A stretch of DNA of 64,000 nt from Massilia eurypsychrophila (GTDB lineage Bacteria; Pseudomonadota; Gammaproteobacteria; Burkholderiales; Burkholderiaceae_D), in NCBI RefSeq assembly GCF_002760655.1, contig NZ_PDOC01000005.1, forward strand, positions 248,001 to 312,000, written 5' to 3'. Below, in pieces: positions 57,909-64,000 of this stretch. The notes under the pieces were generated by a model. It worked only from the letters and a program-made list of their open reading frames with translations. It was not told where the DNA came from and did no database searches. The position numbers and the translations under genes were made by a program. The stretch's first letter is position 1. Every line of letters starts with the position of its first letter.

Positions 57909-58813
57909 AGCTGAAGCTGCAGCTGCCGCTGTCGATCCTGATCTATCACCGCGTGCTGGCCGGACCGGACCGGCTGTTCCCCGAACAGGTCGACGCCAGG
58001 CGCGTCGAGCAGCACATGCAGCTGGTGCACCGCTGGTTCCGGGTGATGCCGCTGACCGAGGCGGTACGCCGGCTGGCCGAGCGCAGCCTGCCGCCGCGCG
58101 CGGCCTGCATCACGTTCGTCGATGGCTACGCCGACAGCGCCGAGGTGGCGCTGCCGATCCTGCGGCGCCACGGCGTCAACGCGACGTTTTTCGTCGCCAG
58201 CGGCTTTCTCGACGGCGGCTGCATGTGGAACGACGCGGTGATCGAAGCGGTGCGCAATGCGCCGGGCGATCGCATCGACCTCGGGCGCGCCGGCTTCGGC
58301 ATCCTCGATATCGGCTGCCCGGTGCGGCGCCGCGCGGTGATCGACATGCTGATCGCCGCCCTCAAGTACCTGCCGCCGGAGGAGCGCATCGAGCGCGTCA
58401 AGCGCATGGCGCAGCGCTTTACGCCCACCATGCTCAGCTCCGACCAGCTCATCGCGCTGCACCGCGCCGGCATGGAGATCGGCGCCCATACGATCAGCCA
58501 CCCGATCCTGGCGTCGATTTCGAACGCGGCCGCGCGCGCCGAAATCGCCGGCGGGCGCGCGCGGCTGCAGGACATCATCCAGGCCGAGGTGAAGATGTTT
58601 GCCTATCCGAACGGCCGGCCCGGGCACGATTTCGAGGAACGCCACGCCGCCATGCTGCGCAGCCAGGGTTTCGCCGGCGCCGTCACCACCGCATGGGGCG
58701 CCGCGCGCGCCGGCAGCGATCCGTTCTACCTGCCGCGCTTTACGCCGTGGGATCGCGGTGCCGGCCGCTTTCTGCTGCGCATGGCGCGCAATCTGCTGCT
58801 GCCGCCGGCTTGA
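57905..58813 (+). CDS. Polysaccharide deacetylase (NodB fold) with changed catalytic motif
   Basis: This 302-residue protein starts LPLSILIYHRVLAGPDRLFPEQVD, the pattern of XrtA-associated deacetylases. The metal His pair is kept in GAHTISHP and the end has FAYPNGRPGHDF. Motif 1 reads CITFVDGYAD in place of TFDDGYAD: the first Asp, the general base, is Val72 (codon gtc), while the metal Asp73 is kept. Activity may be lost or altered. Translation is coupled to the ligase. The last 74 bp overlap the convergent methyltransferase. Confidence 0.87.
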   Translation: MKLKLQLPLSILIYHRVLAGPDRLFPEQVDARRVEQHMQLVHRWFRVMPLTEAVRRLAERSLPPRAACITFVDGYADSAEVALPILRRHGVNATFFVASGFLDGGCMWNDAVIEAVRNAPGDRIDLGRAGFGILDIGCPVRRRAVIDMLIAALKYLPPEERIERVKRMAQRFTPTMLSSDQLIALHRAGMEIGAHTISHPILASISNAAARAEIAGGRARLQDIIQAEVKMFAYPNGRPGHDFEERHAAMLRSQGFAGAVTTAWGAARAGSDPFYLPRFTPWDRGAGRFLLRMARNLLLPPA

Positions 58814-59609
58814 GCGCCAGCAGCACCGTGTACGGCGTGGCCATGTGCGCGCAAAAGCGCAGCGGCGCCACCGCGCGCACCAGCGCCAGGATTGCGCGCG
58901 CCGGCGCCCGGCGCCCGGCGAGGCCGGCCAGGTCGAAGCGGTCCAGGCAGCGCAGCCCGGCGTGGCCGAGATGGCGCCGCAGCCCGTACACGGTAAACCA
59001 GTGCAGCGCCGGGTAAGTGGCGTAGTTGGCCAGGTGCGGGCGCGTGGTGCGCGCCAGCTGCTCGCAGCGGCGCTTGACGAAGCCGGGGTACCACGAATAC
59101 AGCGGCAGGCGGTACTCCTGCTGGCGCGGGCACAGCGCGTTGGTGGTGCTGATGTACAGCGCGCCGCCGGGACGCAGCACGCGCAGGCATTCGGCGATGC
59201 AGCCGCGCCAGTCGGCCACGTGTTCGAGCAGCTCGGGCAGGATGCACACGTCCATCGACTGGTCCGGCCACGGCAGCGCATTGGCGGCGGCGACGTCGAA
59301 CACGATGTCAAGGCCGGCCGCCGCGGCGCGCCGGCGCGCCAGCGCCACCAGCGCCTCGTTGATATCGACGCCGAACGCCTGGTGGCCCTGGGCGGCCCAC
59401 AAGTGCGCCTGCCTGCCGGCGCCGCAGCCGACGTCGGCCACGTTCAGCGGCCGCGCCGCGCCGTCGAGCACCTTCAGCAGCGCCACCTGGATCGCGGCGA
59501 AGCGCTGCCGGGCCGGCGCTGCCTCGCTGTGCGCCGCCTGGTAGCGGTAGAAATTGGCGTGGCTGCCGGTGTTCCACCCGGGCTCACTGACGGCAGGTTT
59601 CCGCAGCAT
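58740..59609 (-). CDS. SAM-dependent methyltransferase (class I)
   Basis: This 289-residue protein has the Rossmann methyltransferase core: VADVGCGAGRQAHLWAAQGH (motif I), FGVDINEALV, and ILPELLEHVADWRGCIAECLRVLRPGG (motifs II-III). It belongs to the Methyltransf_11 type. It probably modifies a sugar or lipid-linked precursor of the polysaccharide. It overlaps the asparagine-synthase-like gene by 26 bp upstream and is probably co-transcribed with it. The C-terminal 24 or so residues overlap the deacetylase on the other strand, so the true end could be earlier in a relative. Confidence 0.85.
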   Translation of the reverse strand: MLRKPAVSEPGWNTGSHANFYRYQAAHSEAAPARQRFAAIQVALLKVLDGAARPLNVADVGCGAGRQAHLWAAQGHQAFGVDINEALVALARRRAAAAGLDIVFDVAAANALPWPDQSMDVCILPELLEHVADWRGCIAECLRVLRPGGALYISTTNALCPRQQEYRLPLYSWYPGFVKRRCEQLARTTRPHLANYATYPALHWFTVYGLRRHLGHAGLRCLDRFDLAGLAGRRAPARAILALVRAVAPLRFCAHMATPYTVLLALKPAAAADCAPCAAESGRHRDPTA

Positions 59610-61425
59610 CCTCGGCCTTTCTGATCATCGGTGTGTGCACGGTGCCGAAACGGCGCTGGCTGAACCACTGCTCGAGCATCATCAGCAGCCACACCATCCT
59701 GCCGTGATAGGCGGGATGCTCGGCCACCCGGGCAGCGAGCAGCGTGTCGATGAACGCCGGCCGCACGATCGCGCGCCGCTTCAGGTCCGACAGGCTGTCG
59801 AGGGCCAGGCTGCGCATGCGCGGCTCGCTTTGCAGCCAGAGCCCGAACGGCATCGCCGCGGCGCCATGCTGTTGCGCTGCTCTGCGCGGCAGCAGCGAGC
59901 GCACGGCGTCGAGGAAAAAGGGACTCGACTTGACCCCGTCGAGCTTTTGCCGCGGCGTCAGGCGCGCCGCAAACGCCACCACGGCGTCGGCCAGGTAGGG
60001 GAAGCCCGCCTCCAGTCCCGACAGCTCGCACGCCTTGGCCATCGACGGCAGCTGCACGTCGGCCAGCGCGTACTGCAGGTCGAGCGCGATCAGCTGGCTG
60101 ACCTGGCTGGCGCCGTCGGACAGCCACCAGCTTTGGCTTAGCAGCGCGGCCGGCGCGGTCGGATCGACGCCGGCCAGAAATGCTGTCTCGAACACTTCGG
60201 CGCTGCCGTAGCCATGCAGCGGGTTGCCGGCCTGCAGCCGGCCCGGCAGGCCGGTCATCGCCTGTTCTATATAGCTGCGCGCACGCCTGAGCGGGGCGCC
60301 GCCGACGCCGCCGGCCAGCTGGAACAGCAAAGGCTCGACCAGCGTCTGGCGCAGCGCCGACGGGATCTTTTCGTACTGCGACAGGCGCGCCTGCTGCGAG
60401 TACTGCGCCCTGGCGCCGAACAGTTCGGCGGCGCCGTGTCCGCCCAGCAGGCGCTGCGCGCCGTCGGCGCGCGCCAGCTCGGCGCCGTACAGCGTGGCCA
60501 CCACCGCCGGGTCGCCGAGCGGCTGGTCGAAGCCGGCGGCCAGCCGCGCGATCGCGTCGGCCACCTCGGCGGCGCCGATCGCGCGTTCCTTGTGCGCGGT
60601 GCCAAGCAGGCGCGCCAGCGAGCGCGCGCGTTCCAGCGTGCCGTCGTCGTCGCCATGGTAGCCGACCGAATACGTGCGCACCGCTTCGGCGCCGCTGCCG
60701 TTTAACAGCGCCGCCACCGCAGCACTGCCTGGCCCGCCCGACAGCAGCACGGCGCCGCTCTGCCCGCCGAGCGCCGCCGCGCTGGCGCTGCGCACGGTGT
60801 CGATCATCTCCTGCTTCAGGTCCGCACTGCCCTCTGCCAGCGACTCGTGGAACTGCAGCTTCCAGTAACGCGTACGCGCCAGCCTGCCGCCCTGGAAATG
60901 CAGCGACTCGCCGGCCAGCAGGCGGCGCTGGCCCTTGTAGATCGACGCCGGCGCCGGCACGCCGTGGAAGTACAGGTAGTTATACAGCGCCTGCGGATCG
61001 ATCTCGCGTCGCGCTGCGGGGTGCTGCACCAGTGCCTCGGCCGAACTGGCAAACACCAGCGTGCGGCCGACCTGCTGATACAACAGCGGCCGCGACGCGC
61101 TGCGGTCAACCGCCAGCAAGGCCTCGTCGCGTTGTTCGTCGAGCAGGGCGAAGACGAAGTGGCCCGACAGCGCCGAACACAGCTTCGGCCCGTGGCTGCG
61201 CCACAGCCGCGCCACCGTCTCGGCCGGCGCGCCCCAGGCGGCAACCAGCAGGCCGTCTTCGTGCAGCAGGCTGCCGCTGCCGGCACCGGCGGCCAGTGCC
61301 AGCGCGCCCGCACCATGTTGTCCGAGCCGCAGCGTCGCGCCGCCGAAGCGGCACAGGGGCGCTGCCATCTGCTCGATCGGCAGCGCGCCCGGATCGTGCG
61401 AAAACCAGCCGCACAAGCCGCTCAC
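59584..61425 (-). CDS. Asparagine-synthase-like amidotransferase with degenerate active-site motifs
   Basis: This protein has 613 residues from GTG 61425 (SGLCGWFSHDPG). It has an N-terminal glutaminase-like domain and a C-terminal synthetase domain. The PP-loop reads LLSGGPGS (229-234), where the family has SGGxDS, so the Asp is Gly233. The later GDGGDELFGG block reads GGHGAAELFG. If translation began at TTG 61416 the product would be MCGWFSH with Cys at position 2, as glutaminase chemistry requires; from the GTG it is Cys5. A TTG start is therefore possible. XrtA loci often carry an asparagine-synthase family gene, so this is its local counterpart. Ligase activity is doubtful. Confidence 0.82.
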   Translation of the reverse strand: MSGLCGWFSHDPGALPIEQMAAPLCRFGGATLRLGQHGAGALALAAGAGSGSLLHEDGLLVAAWGAPAETVARLWRSHGPKLCSALSGHFVFALLDEQRDEALLAVDRSASRPLLYQQVGRTLVFASSAEALVQHPAARREIDPQALYNYLYFHGVPAPASIYKGQRRLLAGESLHFQGGRLARTRYWKLQFHESLAEGSADLKQEMIDTVRSASAAALGGQSGAVLLSGGPGSAAVAALLNGSGAEAVRTYSVGYHGDDDGTLERARSLARLLGTAHKERAIGAAEVADAIARLAAGFDQPLGDPAVVATLYGAELARADGAQRLLGGHGAAELFGARAQYSQQARLSQYEKIPSALRQTLVEPLLFQLAGGVGGAPLRRARSYIEQAMTGLPGRLQAGNPLHGYGSAEVFETAFLAGVDPTAPAALLSQSWWLSDGASQVSQLIALDLQYALADVQLPSMAKACELSGLEAGFPYLADAVVAFAARLTPRQKLDGVKSSPFFLDAVRSLLPRRAAQQHGAAAMPFGLWLQSEPRMRSLALDSLSDLKRRAIVRPAFIDTLLAARVAEHPAYHGRMVWLLMMLEQWFSQRRFGTVHTPMIRKAEDAAETCRQ

Positions 61426-61737
61426 GGCATCGCCCTGGCGGCCGGCGTGCGGCTGGCCGCGACAGGGTTGAAATGATCTGGTAACTCGGCCATGGCTTCC
61501 TCAAAAAGCCTTGCGTCAAGGAATCCATCATTGAGAAAAAGCGCGCCCGGCTCATTGACACTAGTCAATCAATACGGCTGAGTCGGTAGCTTGTGCGCTA
61601 TCAAGATCGGCGCAATTTCAGGGGTGTCTAATTAATATGTTCGTTGAGCCAGGGCTCACCGACTTACCCGCGATTTAACATTGCAACAAAGCCCACCGCT
61701 TCGGCGCAGCCACGTTGCCCTTTTGGCTGGAACCGGC
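61426..61737. other. Divergent intergenic region with inverted repeat
   Basis: This 312-bp region separates the asparagine-synthase-like gene (minus) and the acyl carrier protein gene (plus). It holds ATTGAC-ACTA-GTCAAT (61554-61569), an exact 6-bp-arm inverted repeat that could be an operator. The region near 61620-61645 is AT-rich. No sigma-54 promoter with proper spacing and no small gene was found. Confidence 0.5.
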
Positions 61738-61983
61738 ATGAAACATCTTGACACCGTCAAGCTCATCCTCGGCGACTCGCTGGGCGTCAATACTGCCCAC
61801 CTGCACGCTCAATCCCTGCTGCTGGGCAGTTTGCCGGAACTCGATTCAATGGCCGTCATCAGCGTGATCGCCGCGCTGGAAGACCACTTCGGCATCGCCG
61901 TCGACGACGACGACATCCGTGCGCGCCACTTCGCCACGGTCGGCAGCCTCACCGAATTCGTGCAGGAGATGCTAGCGCCATGA
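61738..61983 (+). CDS. Acyl carrier protein, XrtA-system associated
   Basis: This 81-residue protein has a four-helix ACP pattern. The phosphopantetheine Ser is in ELDSMAVISVIAALEDHFGI, with the acidic end (VDDDDIRARHF). It starts MKHLDTVKLILGDSL. Its stop overlaps the next gene by 4 bp. In XrtA loci an ACP usually accompanies an acyl-CoA ligase and PLP decarboxylase, which are not seen here. It could also supply acyl chains to the FeeM-like synthase, since FeeM enzymes use acyl-ACP; that link is inference. Confidence 0.9.
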   Translation: MKHLDTVKLILGDSLGVNTAHLHAQSLLLGSLPELDSMAVISVIAALEDHFGIAVDDDDIRARHFATVGSLTEFVQEMLAP

Positions 61984-62831
61984 ACGCCCCGTTACTCATC
62001 ACTTCCCACGCCGAGCCGTTTTTCTTCAACGTCGATCCGGGTACCCGTTTCTGCCTGTACCACCCGCCCAGCCAGAGCGTGCCGGCGCGCGGCGCCATCC
62101 TGTACGTGCACCCTTTTGCCGAAGAGATGAACAAGACGCGCCGCATGGCAGCGCAGCAGGCGCGCGCGTTTGCCGCGATGGGGTTTGCCGTGCTGCAGAT
62201 GGACTTGTTCGGCTGCGGCGACAGCTGCGGCGACTTCCACTCCGGCCGCTGGGAGCAATGGAAGCGCGACCTCGCCGTCGCCGCCGACTGGGTCTCGGAC
62301 CGCACCAGCGGGCCGCTGCACCTGTGGGGCGCGCGGCTCGGCGCGCTGCTGGCGCTCGATTTCGCCACCACCCGCAAGGTCGACGACGTCATCTTGTGGC
62401 AGCCGTTCGTCAGCGGACGTACCTGCATCAACCAGTTCCTGCGCCTGCGCCTGGCCACCGGCATGGACCGCGACGACCCCGCCGCGCCGCGCAGCACCGC
62501 CGCGCTGCGCGCCGAACTGGCCGCAGCCGGCAGGCTGGAAGTGGCAGGCTACGAACTCGACGCGGCGATGGTGCGCGGGATCGACGCCTGCGATGCGGTC
62601 AACCTCAAGCTCCTGCCGTGCACCGTGCACTGGTTTGCCAGCGGCGCGCCGGCTGCGCGTCGGCTGTCGGCCGGCGCCGCGCGGCTGGCCGAGCGCTGGG
62701 CGCCGCTCGGCGTCAAGCTGTACTTCCACCCGGTCGACGGCGTGCCGTTCTGGGCCACCAGCGACATCGCCGAGTGTCCCGCGCTGCTGGCCGCCACCAC
62801 GGCCGTATTTGCTCCGGCCGTGCTGTCATGA
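61980..62831 (+). CDS. Exosortase A system-associated hydrolase 2 (alpha/beta hydrolase)
   Basis: This 283-residue protein starts HAEPFFFNVDPGTRFCLYHPP and continues ILYVHPFAEEMNKTRRMAA, LQMDLFGCGDSCGDF and ILWQPFVSGRTCINQFLRL, the blocks of the exosortase-associated hydrolase ortholog 2. The alpha/beta fold lacks the plain G-x-S-x-G nucleophile elbow: the segment is WGARLGALLA, with Arg at the usual Ser position, so hydrolysis is doubtful. It overlaps both neighbours by 4 bp, giving an ACP-hydrolase-hydrolase operon. Confidence 0.9.
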   Translation: MNAPLLITSHAEPFFFNVDPGTRFCLYHPPSQSVPARGAILYVHPFAEEMNKTRRMAAQQARAFAAMGFAVLQMDLFGCGDSCGDFHSGRWEQWKRDLAVAADWVSDRTSGPLHLWGARLGALLALDFATTRKVDDVILWQPFVSGRTCINQFLRLRLATGMDRDDPAAPRSTAALRAELAAAGRLEVAGYELDAAMVRGIDACDAVNLKLLPCTVHWFASGAPAARRLSAGAARLAERWAPLGVKLYFHPVDGVPFWATSDIAECPALLAATTAVFAPAVLS

Positions 62832-63631
62832 GCAGCCCCGAACAGCGCGCGCTGCGCTTTACCTGCGAGGGCAGCGGCCTGGTCGGAATCGTCGAGGTGC
62901 CCGAGCGCCCGCTGCCGCGCGGCGTGCTGATACTTACCGGCGGACCGCAATACCGGGTCGGCAGTCACCGCCAGTTCGCCATGCTGTCGCGCACCCTGGC
63001 CAAGCGCGGCATACCGGTGATGCGCTTTGACCGCAGGGGCATGGGTGACAGCGAAGGCGAGCCGCGCAGTTTCGATCACATCAACGAAGACATCCAGGCC
63101 GCGATGCGGACGTTTTTCATGCAGGTGCCCGAGCTGCGCGAAGTGGTGATCTGGGGCCTGTGCGACGCCGCCACTGCCGCTGCCTTTTACGCCGCCGGCG
63201 ACGAACGGGTCACCGGCCTGGTGCTGCTCAATCCATGGGTGCGTACCCCCGAAGGGGCCGCCCGCGCGATGCTGCGCCACTACTACCCGGCGCGGCTCGG
63301 TGAAGTAGCGTTCTGGAAGAAGGTCGCCAGCGGCAAGCTCGATTTTAGCGCCAGCGCCAGCGCGCTGCGGCAGAACGTCAGGCTGGCCGCCAGCGACCGC
63401 GGTTCGCTGCTGCCGCAGCGGGTGCTCGACGGCCTGGCCCGTTTCGAAGGCCGCGTGATGGTGGTGCTCAGCGGCGAAGACCTGACGGCGGCCGAATTCG
63501 CCCGCCTGATGGCGCGCCACAACGTGCGCGCCAAGCGGGTCGACGTCAAAGGTGCCAACCACACCTTCTCGAGCGAGAAATGGCGCGACCAGGTGGCCGA
63601 GGCCAGCGCCAACTGGCTCATGTCCTGGTAA
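62828..63631 (+). CDS. Exosortase A system-associated hydrolase 1 (alpha/beta hydrolase)
   Basis: This 267-residue protein has GVLILTGGPQYRVGSHRQFAMLSR and MRFDRRGMGDSEG, then WGLCDAATAAAFYA, with Cys at the usual nucleophile position. GLVLLNPWVRT and KGANHTFSS follow. These are the hallmarks of ortholog 1 of the XrtA-associated pair. The Cys nucleophile suggests acyl transfer or thioester chemistry. It is the last gene of the operon, converging on prsR. Confidence 0.91.
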   Translation: MSSPEQRALRFTCEGSGLVGIVEVPERPLPRGVLILTGGPQYRVGSHRQFAMLSRTLAKRGIPVMRFDRRGMGDSEGEPRSFDHINEDIQAAMRTFFMQVPELREVVIWGLCDAATAAAFYAAGDERVTGLVLLNPWVRTPEGAARAMLRHYYPARLGEVAFWKKVASGKLDFSASASALRQNVRLAASDRGSLLPQRVLDGLARFEGRVMVVLSGEDLTAAEFARLMARHNVRAKRVDVKGANHTFSSEKWRDQVAEASANWLMSW

Positions 63632-63647
63632 GGCGCCCCGCCGGCGC

Positions 63648-64000
63648 CTAGCCGCCGCGGATGCCGTGGTAGTGCATCAGGTCATAGACGGTCGGGCGGC
63701 TGACGCCGAGCAGTTCACCCGCTTTTGCGATATTGCCGTCCGCGCGCGCCAACGCCAGCACCATTACCTTGTATTCGGCCGCATCGCGCGCCTGGCGCAG
63801 GTTGACCGGCGCTTCCTGCTCGATTACGCCGGGCAGGTCGAGATCGGCCAGGCCGATGCGCGGCCCGTCGGCCATGATCACGGCGCGCCGGATGCAGTGT
63901 TCGAGCTCGCGCACGTTGCCCGGCCACGGGTATTGTTCGATCGCCTGCAGCGCCGCTTCCGACAGCGCCATCGATGGCCGCCCTTCGCTGACGCAGAAGC
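63648..64000 (-). CDS. prsR: PrsR, sigma-54-dependent PEP-CTERM-box response regulator (C-terminus only)
   Basis: About 117 residues of the C-terminus are present and the rest lies beyond the right edge. It has the end of the AAA+ domain (AIEQYPWPGNVRELEHCIRRAVIMA), then EAPVNLRQARDAAEYKVMVLAL and a Fis-type helix-turn-helix (GNIAKAGELLGVSRPTVYDLMHYHGI). The match to PrsR is in the DNA-binding end. With the PrsK kinase it activates sigma-54 promoters of PEP-CTERM genes, such as the one at 48331-48346. Confidence 0.88.
   Translation of the reverse strand, partial: FCVSEGRPSMALSEAALQAIEQYPWPGNVRELEHCIRRAVIMADGPRIGLADLDLPGVIEQEAPVNLRQARDAAEYKVMVLALARADGNIAKAGELLGVSRPTVYDLMHYHGIRGG

Noticed and set aside
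43851-64000. Exosortase XrtA gene
   Set aside because: No frame in this stretch has the multi-helix exosortase pattern with the Cys/Arg/His triad; polytopic proteins here are the flippase and the ligase.

Overview
The window is high-GC DNA with a strong G/C third-position bias. It looks like the chromosome of a betaproteobacterium of the Oxalobacteraceae (Massilia / Telluria / Duganella / Janthinobacterium group). This placement is inferred from gene families and gene order: a betaproteobacterial-type PurL, tandem PpiC parvulins after selO-msrB-yciB-bolA, and an exosortase-A (XrtA / PEP-CTERM) exopolysaccharide locus. No rRNA, tRNA, CRISPR array, transposase or phage gene was recognised.

Layout. 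(1) 1-8.2 kb, minus strand: an uptake and activation operon read as acyl-CoA synthetase, branched-chain-amino-acid-type ABC transporter (livK, livH, livM, livG, livF) and a fused enoyl-CoA hydratase / 3-hydroxyacyl-CoA dehydrogenase cut by the window edge. (2) 8.3-13.1 kb, plus strand: a perfect 31-bp-arm palindrome, then selO, msrB, yciB, bolA and two tandem ppiC genes closed by a clear terminator. (3) 13.1-28.3 kb: housekeeping genes (purL, a receiver-TPR protein, 5-oxoprolinase, nnr, a LolD-like ATPase divergent from tesA, mnmH), plus an orphan secreted protein with a TQGYWK motif and a small RelE/ParE-type toxin-antitoxin pair. (4) 28.3-38.9 kb: a stress island with four universal stress proteins, PsiE, a Ca-type P-type ATPase, a LysR regulator and a large fusion protein (nucleotide-sugar-type dehydrogenase, SPW membrane repeats and a VKOR domain). 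(5) 39.2-43.7 kb: the conserved trio prkA-yeaH-spoVR. (6) 43.9-64 kb: an XrtA-type exopolysaccharide locus with a broken prsT, a PEP-CTERM protein behind a sigma-54 promoter, chain-length regulator, tyrosine kinase, two deacetylases, two glycosyltransferases, flippase, O-antigen-type ligase, methyltransferase, asparagine-synthase-like protein, acyl carrier protein, two XrtA-associated hydrolases and the C-terminus of the sigma-54 activator PrsR.

How it fits together. The first operon probably imports a carboxylic acid, activates it to its CoA ester and starts beta-oxidation. The right-hand third makes and exports a surface polysaccharide tied to PEP-CTERM sorting, with PrsR and sigma-54 as the likely switch. 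Exosortase XrtA and several usual partners (export lipoprotein, the outer-membrane and ATPase partners, FemAB-like protein) are not seen here. PrsT carries an internal deletion with frameshift, and three enzymes have changed motif residues, so the locus looks rearranged or partly decayed.

The most original unit is a two-gene operon inside this locus (45.6-48.1 kb). A FeeM-like N-acyl amino acid synthase is followed, 9 bp later, by a vanillyl-alcohol-oxidase-family flavoprotein. It could make and then oxidise an N-acyl (hydroxyphenyl) amino acid. The second notable item is the dehydrogenase-SPW-VKOR fusion and the LysR-type operator in front of it.
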